NCBI GenBank assembly: GCA_024138025.1 | Contig: JAMXBD010000396.1 | Coordinates: 78,501 to 142,500 of the forward strand | DNA length: 64,000 nucleotides | Reading direction: 5' to 3' | From: Combretum micranthum | Lineage: Eukaryota > Streptophyta > Magnoliopsida > Myrtales > Combretaceae | Part shown: piece after piece, positions 1 through 12,871 of the stretch | Layout: each line of letters starts with the position of its first letter | How positions within the stretch are numbered: position 1 is the first letter of the stretch | Notes under the pieces: generated by a model | What the model saw: the letters and a program-made list of their open reading frames with translations, nothing else | What the model was told of the DNA's origin: nothing | Database searches by the model: none | Program-made: the position numbers and the translations under genes

Positions 1-379
1 TGATTCTAAATTCCTCCTCATACATCAAAAGTCGTACTTTTTATATCAATTGTAAATATCGTTATAATAATGAATTTTATAATTCATTATTTTCCTTTTT
101 TTCAAAAATGGGTTTATATATATATATATATATATTTTTACCATTTAATTGGAGATTTGGTCGTGTCCGTGTCCGTGGAAAGTGGAAAAACGAAGCAGCC
201 ATGCTGTTCTAAACGAAAACGAGTGAGAGACTGCCCGGGTTTTTTGGGCAGGAAGAGAATGCAGGAAAGCTAAAGAGCAGTCAAGAAAAGGCATTGACCG
301 GAAAAGGTCTGGGGCAAGAAATGGAGGGCAGTTAGGGATTTCCTGTGTGAAAAAGTAGGTGAAAAATATGTAAATGGTG

Positions 380-410
<31 letters not shown>

Positions 411-560
411 GTATTAGCACGTGGAATCATTGAGATTGGCTTGGAGGGACAGCCCAATCACGATCGATTTGCCCTGTCTGCCTTTTGATCTTTGCCACGT
501 GGATTTTGGGATGTGATCGGGTCAGTTTGATCAAATATTACAACATCTTACACAACAAGA
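1..560. promoter_or_regulatory. GC-richer segment with two G-box motifs
   Basis: This stretch is less AT-rich than the following 18 kb. It holds a perfect CCACGTGG palindrome at 495-502 and a CACGTGG at 418-424, the classic bZIP/bHLH G-box core. A short inverted repeat (TGCCC...GGGCA) lies near 232-251. Simple repeats are an AT run near 117-137, a GT run near 376-393 and a poly-T run near 394-410. No open frame here looks conserved. It could be the promoter or 5' region of a gene lying to the left of the window, but that is inference from motif content only. Confidence 0.3.
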
Positions 561-1575
561 CTAGCTGTCTGTTTGGATATTTGCATCGTGTTTATTCTAT
601 TTATATTTAATTTTTAGGTCTGTTTAAAAATAAAAGCTTTTATTTTTTCTTTGAATATGTATTTTATAAATAGTTTAATTGAAACCAATAACAAACTGAT
701 ATCAAACTAGCAAATCAAATGCATACTAATTAATAAGATTATATTAAAGACTATAGACATATCATAAATTCATTTGTTACATACTAGCAATTAGGAAACT
801 AGGTAGGTCGTTATAAGGTTTCCAACCTATATGATCCATTAAACAACCTATAGGTTTATATATATAATAAAAACCTTGTAAGATTAAAGAGTTGGGGTTT
901 GATCATATAATTAACCCGATGGATACTTAATAATCCAGTATTATAATTTAAAAAATATATAAAAACATTACCAAAAGAACAAGAAAGGAAAGAGGAGATG
1001 AAGAAGCTACCATCTTTTTTTCTTTCTAGAGATTTTTTTTTTAACATCTACTAGATTAGTTATGAATTTTAGAACTTTTTATTAAATTTTGTTCAAGTCA
1101 TGTTTGTTGTGGATATTAACATTATTTGTCGTCCATTGTATTTTAGTTATGGTAAGAGATTTTCGAAGATATTATACGATGAAACAAGCAATGTATTTAT
1201 TATTAAATTAATAATGAATATAGTCTACAACATTTTCTATCAGTCCCTCTTTACACTATCTTTAGGAAAAGAGGGAAAAATTAAAAGGGAGAATTAAAGA
1301 AGATGAAAGAAAAAATTTAAATTTCTTTTTTACATAAAAAGAGAAAGAATGGGGGAAGAAGATTTAGTAATGTAAAATTGTTTATTTTGTTAAAATATCA
1401 TAAATTTGTTTATATTTTAAAATTATGCATTTGTTTTTATGGCTATAATTGTCTTCTTATTATTATTCCCAACCAATCCTCTCCAAATTTGAGAGAATTA
1501 TTTCTTATGAGTTCAATGAAATTTTTCTTTTTGAAATCTATTCATTTCATGATGGGACTCAGCTTGAGGGACTAA
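561..1575. other. AT-rich intergenic sequence, nothing recognised
   Basis: Only short, low-complexity open frames without recognisable domains. No transposon termini or gene signals were found. Confidence 0.5.
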
Positions 1576-2480
1576 TTGAGCTTGGGCTGGAGGCTTGCAG
1601 AATCTTGCATTAAGGGTGCTTACAGATAGCTTAGAGCCTGATGAAGAAAAGTTTTTATATCAACTTTTGCATTGCTTGATGATCACAATTGTATTGGCTT
1701 TAATATGTTGATTTTGAATGAATTGCAAGGTGGTGAAGAGCATATGAGTAACAACACGACTTGTACTATAAGTGAAGTTAAGATCAGAATTGAAGGTGGT
1801 TGGGAAAAAAACTTTGATACGACACACGAAAGAGTACACAATCCATGTTCTCAATCATGTAGTCCTTCTATACGCCTCATGAGAGAAAACATGACTCATG
1901 TAGGTAGATCATGTGCAAGTTAAATTGAAGCTGAGTTATGTGACATCCAAGGTACACAAACATGAACACGACACTAGTGTTCTTAGCCATGTGAGGATGA
2001 AAAAGTTGATGTTTCGCAAATTCTCATTTATTTGAGAAGTTATTTTAGTAAGATCCTTATGAGGGATATTTTAATAATTTCTTAGTTATTTATTAATCTT
2101 TTATTGGATGGTTTAATAATTTCTTAGTTATTTATTAATCTTTTATTGGATGGTTTAATAATTTCTTAGTTACTTATTAATCTTTTATTGATATGGGAGA
2201 CTACTGTAAATAGTATTCTCTTGTCATAAATATTATTATGGAAGTTTGAAAATAGTTTCTCTTGAGATTGTTTTGCTCTTAAGTTATTTCTACTCTTATC
2301 GATCTTTTTATTGTGGCAAGTGTGCCCATGGCTTATTGTGAATCATATCAATAGATCTTTGATATTTGTGTGTTTGGAATCACTTATTGGTGCTTTATAT
2401 CTAGTAAGTTGATTCTTTTATCCTAACCCTAATTTTTGTTTTGAGATTTAGACTTTTATCTGTGAGATTTAGATACCTTA
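1576..2480 (+). repeat. Probable decayed retroelement end
   Basis: The sequence is somewhat more balanced in composition than its flanks and looks like the tail of an old LTR element: short broken frames, then a T-rich segment with a tandem repeat, then a stretch near 2300-2480 resembling an LTR 3' half. No paired LTR, primer-binding site or target-site duplication could be found, so the assignment is weak. Confidence 0.25.
2068..2193. repeat. Three tandem copies of a 42-bp unit
   Basis: A 42-bp unit beginning GGTTTAATAATTTCTTAG runs at 2068-2109, 2110-2151 and 2152-2193. Copies 1 and 2 are nearly identical. Copy 3 has a substitution (TACTTATT for TATTTATT) and a degenerate end. It is a local minisatellite inside a probable retroelement remnant. 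Confidence 0.85.
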
Positions 2481-3515
2481 GTGATTGTCCTCCTACACAT
2501 ATATTCATCTTTTCTCCCATTTCCATGTATGGGAAAAGTAAAAATTTCCCTTTCAATTCCTCCCCTCACTTTTTGCTTCCTTCAATCTAAACATAGTGTT
2601 AAGGTCCGATCCTATTTAGAAAATACATATAATTTTTTAAAAACTATATTAATCAATGAATTATTTTGACTTGTGTCTTAGTTAAGGTTAAAGCTATTAA
2701 ATTTTATTTATAAAAAATAATAATATGTACATAAGAAAACTTCAAGAAAAATATGGATATTTATAATTTATAAATATATTAAAAATTTCTAAAGTACCTT
2801 TACTTGTACCTCTTGAAAACATTATGATGGAGAATTTTCTCATCAAATGCTATATCAAGTCATTCTATTACATGAGTATATATTTAACCATCCAATTTAG
2901 TTTTGTTGACCGGTCTATTTGTTTCATTAATCTTTTAATCTTTTTGGCTTCATTTTTTTTTTTTTTGTCGTTTTTAAGCAAACTGTTTGTCAAAACAAAT
3001 ACTGATGAAAAATAGACATTTTTACTTATAAATCGATCAAATAAATTAGATACTGATGTGAAACAGATATGATACGGATACAAATACAAATACCGATATG
3101 GGTACCAGTAAAAAAAAAACCATATAAACATACTCGTTTGATATTTTAGCGATCAATAAAGGTTTTATTAGAATTTAGATGACAAATCACCCTTTGAGAA
3201 TATTTGCAATTTCTATGATGATGTGATATGATTTGGTATTTTATTATAGGAGAAAGTCTATAATATTAATATTTTTCAAAGATTGTAAGTATATTGTCGT
3301 GAAATTTGGGCTATCTCCTTAATCTAATATTTTTTAGGGGATAATCCTGCAATGTACTCATTTTTTAATGAATTCGATTGAAGATGCAAAGAATTAGCTA
3401 GTAGCATAGGCTAATAATTAGTTGTTGTTGAAAATGGGAAAAAATTATTAACTTTTTCTTAAAAAAAAGTGAGAAATGTTGAGTAAATTATAGTCATCTC
3501 TGGCTTTTGCAACTC
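2481..3515. other. AT-rich intergenic sequence, nothing recognised
   Basis: Homopolymer runs and short frames only. No conserved coding, RNA or mobile-element signature was recognised. Confidence 0.5.
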
Positions 3516-3516
3516 C

Positions 3517-3927
3517 TTATGTTACGTTTGGTATACAGGAATCCTTCAAAATGAAATAAATTGGAACCAAAGGAATGAAATGAAATGGAATGAATAAGGG
3601 AATCACAAATCCATTTTTATGTTTGGACACATACATGAAATGAAATAAAGAAGATTGAGTATATATTAGGATTTAACAATGATACCCTTAATAATAATAA
3701 GATAGTAATTTTTTTGGGATAAAATAGTAATTAAAGTAAAGAAGGTGAAAAGGAATTGTGATTGTGCCTTTGAGAAGGTGGAATCGAAATCCTCCTTGAA
3801 GTCGGAATCATCGATTCTAAGGAATCACAATTCCAACTTTTAATAATGCTTCCAAACATAAGAAAGGGAATGGAAGCCGAAATCGCGATTCTATTTTGAT
3901 TCATTTTTTTGTATCAAGCATGTCATT
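3517..3927. mobile_element. MITE-like element (GTTACGTTTGGTA family, copy 1)
   Basis: The left end reads GTTACGTTTGGTATAC and is followed by AAAATGAAAT. The right end, reverse-complemented, reads ATGACATGCTTGATAC followed by ATGAATCAAAAT. These are imperfect terminal inverted repeats of about 40 bp around a roughly 410-bp body. Related ends occur at 8868-9705 and 16840-17185. There is no coding capacity, so it would be non-autonomous. The superfamily is uncertain because no clean target-site duplication was found. Confidence 0.5.
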
Positions 3928-4615
3928 ATATTTCCATAACTAAGTATGCAGACTCAAAGACTCAAATAACCCTAACTCACTTGTATATTAACTTTAAACA
4001 ATGTTAGATCATATACACATCATCATAAACAACCACATAAGTATCATCTTGTAAAACTATATGAATTCAACTACAAAAAACTCAAAGGGTTTGTCATATC
4101 AATACTACAATAATTATACATTGTAACTAGAATTCTACTATATCTCAAACACTAAATGCATATTACAATATTAGCAATGTCCCTAAATCTAACAAACCAC
4201 AATTGATTATACGATCTCCACTTTATACTTGAAAATGATGAATGAATTAGTTGTAGCTAAATACTATAATATCACATGAGCATAAGCATACAAGATTCAA
4301 TGGCACGCATATACATGTAGCGGGTATTCATTTATTATATTCAATTAACCTTATTGATAACAAATGGATAACTTAATATCCTAAATTATACATATATATG
4401 TAATACATATGCATGATGTTAGGTTTGCTCACCACTATCCATGAGTCCATAAGTCACTTAGATTTATCCAAATAATCTCCAAGTATAAATCGACGTAGAG
4501 ACAACACCACATAAAGATTATGAAGGTGTCATATTGGTATCACCAGTAATCTTGATGTATTAACAACATGTCATTTATTGCCATAGATAATAAAGACTTG
4601 TCTAATTAAAGTACC
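3928..4615. other. AT-rich intergenic sequence, nothing recognised
   Basis: No open frame of note and no recognisable repeat boundary. Confidence 0.45.
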
Positions 4616-4619
4616 CAAA

Positions 4620-4790
4620 ACCCAGGGACAGACCCAAGCAAGGGCCAAAAGGGGCTATGGCCCCCCTCTCCCTCAGAAAAAAATTGATTATTATAATATA
4701 TTTAATTAAGAAAAAAATGCGTTATGCTTATATTGTAATAAAGTAAATTTGCACCCCCCCCCCTAGTCATATGGTTCTCCATTTTTCCCT
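4620..4790. mobile_element. Transposon-terminus-like GC island
   Basis: An isolated GC-rich patch starts near CAGGGACAGACCCAAG and contains GGGGCTATGGCCCCCC, followed by an AT-rich stretch and a 10-C run at 4754-4763. In plant genomes such a CAGGG(A/G)C(A/G)GA(C/G)CCA start often marks the edge of hAT-like or related non-autonomous transposons. The other end was not identified, so this is a hint only. Confidence 0.25.
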
Positions 4791-5049
4791 ACCAAAACCA
4801 TTTACACTTTCAAACCTACATATTGATCACATTTTCTATAATTCTCACATTTACACTACCATTGAGGTTTGTATAGGATACTTATATATTTAATTTAAAT
4901 AAAATATTCAAAATATCAAATTGGTAATCAATTTGGTAATATTTAAGTTTCAAGGTTTTAAAGTAACATTCAAACTTAAAGAAAGAAGTTAAACAAGCAC
5001 TTTTGAACAAAAAAATATAAGTTTTGATGGGATTGTATCAAACACATGT

Positions 5050-5210
5050 ATCAACATGACCATGTTAGAGGTCATGTTTTGAATAAAAGCATAATACAAG
5101 TTTTAACATAGCCATGTTAGAGGTTGTGTTCTTAATACTATTCTTAACATAACCATGTTAAAGGTTATGTTGCAAACAGAAGTGTAACACAATTTAAACA
5201 TGGTCATATC
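5050..5210. repeat. Degenerate repeats of a hairpin-forming motif
   Basis: Near 5054, 5106 and 5147 the sequence repeats a motif of the form AACATnnCCATGTTAGAGGTnnTGTT. Each copy is a short imperfect inverted repeat around CCATG. A partial copy follows near 5198. Spacing is irregular (about 40-55 bp), so this is a diverged minisatellite rather than a clean array. Confidence 0.55.
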
Positions 5211-5676
5211 ACAAGTTGGATTTTCCTTGATAACAAGAAAATGTGCAGTTCCTTTGATAAAACTTTTTCAGACCATTCAATCTTCGGTTTCCTCCCAAGG
5301 CATACACAACTACATTGTTTCTATCACATTACAACGTTCCAAAGCACCAACGAACATAAAAATTTCCAAAAAAAAAAAAAAATCAAGGATCACATCTATA
5401 CCTACTTGCAATTCCTCATATTTTGCTTTTCTCTTTCAAGAATTTCTTAAGTCTCAACACCCAAATACATGAATTAACAAACTTTAATATCAAGAAACAT
5501 TCACCTATTAGTGCCTCCACTAGACTTGATTGCTGTAAGAATAGGCAAATACATGATGGGTAAGCTATAAACTCAATCAGACCCTACCATAGACTATCAC
5601 TAAGCTCTTGATTAGACTGCAATATATTTCCACTCGAAATGGAAAGGGAAGTCTAAAGTAGAAAAGACTCATACTT

Positions 5677-6104
5677 AAGGAGGAGATTGTTGAAATACAA
5701 CCATAATTAAGATAAAAATAATAATCCATATTGGAAAGATACAAGTTAAGTCAATAATATGCAGATGAAGAAGACCTATTAATCTAATAACTTTAAAAGT
5801 TTAAATTTTTTATTAGATACGCTCTCAAAACCTTGAATATTTTTCTTCACAAGATTCATATATATAATTTCTCCTCTTTGACGATTACTCTCGGTCTTTG
5901 CACTTAACAAGTTTATTTGTTTGTTTGTTTTAATCAACTCTAAATAAGTTTAATTAAGTAGAGTTCAAGTCCATTGAGGACTCCCCTTGAATCAAGCTCC
6001 AAAGGTTACGTTTAGAGTTTTTTTATTTTTATTAATTTCAACGTGAAGTACTTGATTGTTTTGACCGAATTCCTTGTAACTAACCATTAGGAACATATTC
6101 AACA
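5677..6104 (+). mobile_element. Copia-type polypurine tract and 3' LTR remnant
   Basis: AAGGAGGAGAT at 5677-5687 is a typical Ty1/copia polypurine tract. It is directly followed by TGTTGAAATAC at 5688. The presumed LTR ends at 6104 in ATATTCAACA, so the ends are TGTTGAA...TTCAACA, as LTRs require. The LTR would be 417 bp. Internal sequence just upstream is compatible with the 3' end of a Copia element, but no coding domains remain legible and no 5' LTR was found. It reads as the truncated right end of an old element in + orientation. Confidence 0.55.
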
Positions 6105-6233
6105 TTTATTAACTTTTAATAGCGGCGAATGAGGAGATGCGGCACGAAGTAAAAGTTTCTTTCCCACTTTTACAGATGTGTGAATGCTGAATAGCATCTG
6201 CCATCATTTCATGTCTTTTTATTCTTCCTTTAG

Positions 6234-6405
6234 GTAAGGCCTTCATGCCAATTTACTCTAGGAAATTGCTCGAGACAATAGGAATTAAAAAGGAATATGA
6301 AGGTCAAGGACTGGTGCCTGGAGTGGAATTTCAAAGCAATGGCCAATATAAATCTGTCCTTGATAATGTGAAAGATTATACCAAATTTCCGGTTTATTCA
6401 GACAG
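6234..6405 (+). pseudogene. Orphan exon-like fragment, unknown protein
   Basis: An open 172-bp segment is flanked by a good 3' splice site (pyrimidine-rich tract ending TTTAG at 6233) and a 5' splice site (CAG|GTGCTC at 6406). It encodes about 57 residues, GKAF-MPIYSRKLLE...KEYEGQGLVPGVEF...DYTKFPVYSDR, with ordinary amino-acid composition quite unlike the random frames around it. I do not recognise the family. No matching exons were found within several kilobases on either side, and it sits immediately after a retroelement LTR. It may be a gene fragment left by duplication or carried by a transposon, or one exon of a gene with very long introns. Confidence that it derives from coding sequence is moderate; function is unknown. 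Confidence 0.4.
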
Positions 6406-6409
6406 GTGC

Positions 6410-8465
6410 TCTCTGGGGGAGTTTATATTCTTAAATACCAAACATAAACCCAACCCATTCACATATTTCTTACGCACGACCAATTCAACCACTCTTTTAT
6501 TATGCTAAGATTTCCGACGATTATAATATAAAGGAATCAAATATATGTCATTCGTTACGAATAACGTTCACGTTATTAGATTATGGGAACTTGACGAGAT
6601 CATGTTTTGTTTTCTCCTTACCTTGAAGTGTTTTGTTTATGTTTGTTTTTATCTTAACGAGCTTGTTAAGTTGATCAATATAAAGTCATCCTCAAGTGTC
6701 GCAGATGAGTTTATAACCGTGTATGGTTGTAATAATTGGATAGGATAAGGAAACTATTAAGAATATTGGATAATGTAATTCACTTATATCATGCTTGATA
6801 CCAATGATATCGGATAAAAATTTTCGTGTTATTCATGAGTCTAGTGTATGTCTAAGGTTCTTATACAAAATAATTACTAATATACCGTTTGAATGAAATT
6901 AATTACTAATTTTCAGTTACAAAATCGCCTTTGAGAAACAGAATATGCCATTTTATACAAAAATCACATAAAAGAATCACGATTTAATGGTTGACTAGAG
7001 TCGTAATATCCCAATTATTAATCGCGATATAAGTATTTTGTACCGATATGATGATTAATAATCGCGATATTAATCAGTACCTCAAATATATATCTCGTTT
7101 TTTAGTCATGATATGCACGTGTATATCACGGTTCCAAGACACGATATACGTGCATTTACTGTTCACTCGTATATCTGATAATAAAAACGCGATTTTGGTG
7201 TGGTAAATTGATAATTATTTTCATATTGACCTTATTTAAGGAATTAATTTCAATTAGTGTCCTAAACAAGAAATTAATTCCATAAATACATGATGATTAT
7301 TTGCTGTTTTAGTGTTATTTTAACTAATCGTGATGAAACATTTGACGGTTTTAATAAGCAATAACTATGTTAAGTTATTTAATTGGTTGGCGTGCTTTGG
7401 TGAGATGCAATTGGGACATTAATTTTGGGTAAGCAAAGATTCATCCTAGAAGTACCACACAAAAATGTTGTAAAAGGATTGATTCATACAATGAAATGGG
7501 GATTTGTCTAATCCTCCACATGATACTAATATCAAAGGCATGACCACAACCAAATAAGTTATTAGGTTTTTTATCTTACCCAATCCCACAAATTTAATCG
7601 AATTAAACAACCTTCATACAACAATATTGCTTTAGTTAAATGACTTATTTACTTTAAAAGTATACATAAATGTAATTAAATCAAACTTGACCTCCATAAT
7701 GAGTATTTCAAATCAAACTCGAACTAAGTTAAATACTTTTTGAGATTCGAGTTTGACTCGCTTTTCCCTTAAAACCGGTTCGCTTACGGCTTACTGTCCT
7801 TCTCCTCTTTCCCCAGCTCCAGTCGTAGACTCGTAATTTTTCAGCAACCTTGTGGCAGGGATATGCTTATTTCTTTTTCCCTAATAACTCTATATATCTA
7901 AATCCCAAATGGTAGACCCCAAAGCAATGAAATGCCACAAACTCCCTTTGATCTTATTCGTGTCTTTATTGAAAGATTTGTCTAGAAATTCCTTTCTCAT
8001 TTGAATAATATGCAATTTTTACAGCTGTAATATGTGATGAGGTATGACAATACGGATATAATACATGAAGATAAAAATGAAATACAAATTGACACCATCT
8101 ATAATATGAATGACACAGAATATGATATGGATAAACAGGATTATAGTATGAATTAAATTTTTTTTCACATATAATCAGTTTATATGCTCAATCAGCCACC
8201 ACGAATTGCCTTTCATGATCTTCTGAATAATTTCTGAACTAGCCGTAAAATTTTTTTGGGAAAAAAAATTATTTTTTCTTGCTTCATTCCATATATGGCA
8301 TACGAAAAATACTCCATTGACAAAAAAATAAAATAAAATAAATAAATAAATAATAAATAAAAGCTCTTCCAGATAAAATAAATAAAAAATTAATAAAATT
8401 ACCCACTCTAGATTGTTGTTCCCGATGATCGGAATTGAGGATTGTTTACCATTTAGGTAATATTA
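6410..8465. other. Intergenic, with a short hairpin
   Basis: No gene was recognised. Around 7000-7200 the motif TCGCGAT and near relatives recur in both orientations. An inverted repeat pairs ATGCACGTGTATATCACG at 7113-7130 with its near complement at 7139-7155. The rest is low-complexity AT-rich sequence. Confidence 0.45.
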
Positions 8466-8469
8466 TATC

Positions 8470-9945
8470 CTTTGTTCCTCACCTACACAATCACTTATAT
8501 ATATATAGCAAGTGGTCAAAAAAAGTGGGCTTTGCATTGATATTATGTTTATTAGGACTAAACTAAATTATATTTGATGCATAAGAACGAGTCATAATGA
8601 AATAGTTTTTCTTTTTTTTTTGTTTTATTTTTATTTTCATATTTGATTTTTTTTTCTTTTAAAAGTTGATACACCATTCCTTGAACAATTCTATTTTCAA
8701 AGAGGAATTTGGTTCCACTTACTCTAAAAAGAAATCATTTCCATTATACTAGTATCAATATATATCCGTATTCATTCCATTTCAAATATAATACAATCAA
8801 TTATAATATAAGAATAGAATTAATGATTCTATATGCATTTTCAAATATATACATGAATGGATTTGCTATTTTGTTATATCATGCTTGTTAGGTAGGAATC
8901 GATTAAAATGAAATGGAATGAGTTTTGAAATTACAAACCCTTCTGATGCTTCAATGGAATGGATTAAAATGGAGTAGGTGTATAGTGTGTATTTGTTAAA
9001 AATATCCTCACTATTAAATATAATTGTAAATATCTAATATGATAAAAAGTAACTCAACTATATATAATTAATAAGGGTATAATGAAATCACCATTTGATA
9101 TTCTCTATAAAAGTGTAACTGTCAATCCAAAAGAATTAAGATTCTATCGTCTAAAAGCTCATTTAAACATGGAAAAATGAGTGGAACTTAGGCTTGTTTG
9201 TAGTTTTCCTGAAAAGTAATAGAGTTTTTAAAACTTTGGCTAATTTTATGAAAAAAAATTTCTTTTAATTGTATAATTTCAAAGTAACTCATGTATTTTA
9301 AGTATAAAAAATAATAAATTACATATATTATAATGGCAAATAAATCTACCTAAAGGAAAACATATTTAAAATTTAATAATAAAAGTCTCTAGATAATAAA
9401 TGATTGGTAAATAATGCTCGTAAATTGATAAAAAATGACTTACACTTTTTATATATTGTAAGTTATTTTTCAAAAAATAAACAATAAATCAATCTATATT
9501 TTTCAAAATAAGGGAAAATGTTTTCTAATAATGTACCATTTTTCTGTAAGCAAACATCAAAAAATGAAAAAAAATTCCTCAAAAACATTTTCATTAAAAC
9601 AAACCGGGCCTTAAATGGTAAATACATTCAAGCATCACATTAAAAACTTCATTCCAATCCAATTATTCCAAACCATTTTTATACACCAAATGTGACAAGA
9701 ATTAAAAAGAATGGAATGACAACACAATTCTATATTTGGAAATATCTATGAAATCTTAAATTTAAAGCTATGTAAATGAATCATAACTCATGAGTTATAG
9801 CTTGTTGAACTAGTTTTAAAATGGGTTAAGATTAACCTTTTTTAAGCCCATTTAAAGTGGACCAACTATGCTTGCCTATTTAAACCAAGAGCCATATTGG
9901 CCTAACTGGTGATGAATTGGGTTGGCTTGGTCCATTGTAAAAAAT
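8470..9945. repeat. Dispersed repeat copy A, including MITE family copy 2
   Basis: About 1.4 kb resembles 16520-17420 over most of its length. Shared landmarks are the block ending in AATATAATACAATCA followed by TATAATATAAGAAT, the GATTCTATA/CATTTTCAAATATA segment, and GTGTATTTGTTAAAAATATC. Within it, 8868-9705 is bounded by ends related to the MITE at 3517-3927 (right end CACCAAATGTGACAAG). The similarity could be an old segmental duplication or two copies of one larger non-autonomous transposon. No coding sequence was found. Confidence 0.6.
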
Positions 9946-10325
9946 AAAATAAAATAATTATAGAAAAAATTACTATTGATGTAGCATTATTCCTAAGATT
10001 TTTATATTTTAGATTAACCTTATGTGCTTATTTTATCATGAAAATTGTACAATCTTATGATTCTTTTTTTTTTTTTTGTGCAAAACTAAAATTCTAATAC
10101 CAGAATAAAGTAATGTTTGACACTTACTTGCATATATAAATATATGTATATATTATTCTACAAGTCGATGACTTGGAAATCTTCAACTATCTTTCCATAG
10201 AAGGCCCAAGTTTATTTCAATCTATCCTTCTTATTACCATTGACACATGAGGTTAATCTCAAATATAAAAATCTTAGGAATAATGCTACATCAATAGTGA
10301 TTTTTTCTACAATTATTTTATTTCA
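9946..10325. mobile_element. Fold-back MITE with about 80-bp inverted arms
   Basis: The left arm (9946-10026) and right arm (10244-10325) are inverted copies of each other with few mismatches. The core TACTATTGATGTAGCATTA on the left is matched by TAATGCTACATCAATAGTGA on the right. About 215 bp of AT-rich sequence separates them. The structure fits a long-TIR MITE, possibly Mutator-like. No clear target-site duplication was resolved. A fragment related to the region just inside the right arm recurs near 13,105-13,155. Confidence 0.75.
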
Positions 10326-10345
10326 TATTTCATAAAATATTACAT

Positions 10346-12865
10346 TTTATGGGACTACTTCATCTTATCAAATCCTTAATATTATTATCCCAATTAGTAG
10401 GGTCTCACATCGAGCTCGAGTCGAATCACGTTTTATAAGAGTCTATCAACCCTTTATCGAACTTAAAATCTAAGCTCAAACTCAACTCATTTAGATAACA
10501 TATTTTTCATCTTTTTCAAATCTAAAATATAAAATATAAGTGTTGGTATAAATATATACATATAAATATTAAATAAAAATTAATTTTTTATTTAATTATA
10601 TAGTTATATATAATATATCATTCATATAAATCTCTTAGCAAGTTTATTAACAAACCTATTAACGAGTTACTTGCAAGTTTATTAACAAGTATATATAAAA
10701 GAGTTTATTTATGAGTCATCTTATGTTTAAATCAAAGCTTAAAATCAACTCATTTAGATAAACCAACTTTCTACTTTCGCCTCTGCTTGACTTGATACGT
10801 ATATATAATTACACTTATACAAAAAAGTGCATGAGTATATATTTGACGAAAAAGCTCAAATTTGTTACTACAACTTTATACAAAAAATTTAAATTTCATA
10901 CTTAAATTTTAAAATGACAAATTTAATATTCAATCAAACTTTTTATAATTACTTTTACAATCTCAGTAACATCATTTGCTCTTTTCTGATATGAAATAAG
11001 CTGTCTATAATTGTTAAATAATATTAAAAATAAATAAAAATTTAATCATACATATATCTTTTCTACGTCTGCAAACATAGTAAATACTGTTAATAAGACA
11101 ATAAAAATAATCACATAAATTTAATTAAATATTAAATTAACCATCCATGACATAAGTTAAAACTATAGATGTAGAATCCTCTTAGTAAATATAGCCCGCA
11201 TGCACCATGAGTAACATTTTAATGTAAGAAATGCCGTCACTTAAAATGACAAAACGAGTAGGATGAGAAGAAGAAGTAATTCATTCTTTATTTATTATTT
11301 TATTTAATTATTAAATTAATTATAATTATTTTTTTCTTGAATGTTAGAAGTTTTAATCTTTTCTCTATCCAGGTTTAAGTTATAACCGATATCTCGAAGT
11401 CATTAATAGATTTTTCTAGAAAATTGCTGAAGCCCAGGAACCTTTTCAAGTTTGCGAAGCGCATAAATCCACACATCTTTCCGGCCTGGCCACATTGGGT
11501 GGGTCTAACCCACCAAACAAAACCACCGTAGTTTGCGAATTCACCAACACAGATCTTGAAGATCCATGAATCTAGTGAATCCTTAAGATTCCCTTAATAA
11601 AATAAATAAATATATTAATATGACGTTATTATGATTAAAATAAAAAAAATAAAAATATGTACAGAATAAAAAATAAAAAAGTTAGATAAAGCAAATAATA
11701 TCTAATGTTTAAACTAACTTTTACGTGAATTGAAATTATTAATTATCTATTTACAATATTAATATATTGTTGACGACAACTCATGTAATAAATACAATTT
11801 AAAACCATCATATCTCATGTTTTATATAGAGTTCCACTAAAAGAGTGTTCACACATCTAAACAATGTGGAATTTTTTTTTTGTAAATTCTATTCTTTTAG
11901 AGTGTTGCTCTAGTCTCATGTTAATATTTCAACTCAACATTATTATATAAATAATTGTACATCCTTGATAGTGTTAATTGATATGGGCTAAAGAGTAATA
12001 TTTTGTTAGGCTCATTTCTATATTTAAAGTTTGAAATTTTTATTATTTTAATTTAAAAATTTTCTTTCCTTAATTTATTTTTTCAAAAGAGACAGTTTGG
12101 AACCGTCTCAACCTACCTCAGGATCCAGCAGATCCATGGATTGGACCTACCCTACCCCCTATATGGTGTAGTTATAGGTCCTTAGAAAATAGAATCGGAC
12201 TCGACCCATACCTATGGGATGTCTAAATAAATTTGCTAAGAAATGTTAAGACCAGAAAAAGCTAGATTTAAACTTATTAATGATTGTTTTTATGTTAATA
12301 CTCAAAACTCCTTCAACCATCTAGCATGGGATGAACTTGGAAAAGAGGGGATGTTTGTTCATGTTATTATGGTTATTTTTATATATTATTTTTTTCATTT
12401 TCAAACAAATGTTTATCAAGAAACATATATAAATGAAAAAACAAACATTTTTACTTATAAACAAATAAAATAAATCAGATATAAATAAACTAAAGATGAG
12501 ATACATATATATATATTAGATACAAATGAAAATCAGACAATCCAAATGGATCCCCAATCATGATCCTAAATTTCATTCTCCTTTCTATGTTTAAAAGTAT
12601 TTTAGGAAGCTAAAATTGCAATTCTTTAGGATAAATGATTTTGGCTTATGAAAGAAAAGCAATTTCACTTTTAAGTGGATGCAATCAATTTCATTCTACC
12701 TTATATGCGTTAATTAATAAATGTTTTAATCATGCCACTATAGTTTATATAAATTTTAGCCATGTAATAACTTATGGGATTTGTTCCTAGAAAAGGTAGT
12801 CGGGTCATATGTTTTTATTTATTCATGGTAATTTTAGGAATTACCATCATAATAATACACAAATG
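10346..12865. other. AT-rich intergenic sequence, nothing recognised
   Basis: No conserved coding frame. A GC-richer patch near 11,410-11,560 and another near 12,090-12,180 (dense in CC/GG with GGATCC) suggest old transposon ends, but no boundaries could be set. Confidence 0.4.
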
Positions 12866-12871
12866 ATTCAA

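Noticed and set aside
5200..5472. 90-residue plus-strand frame
   Set aside because: Low-complexity lysine run from an A tract and no domain; judged chance.
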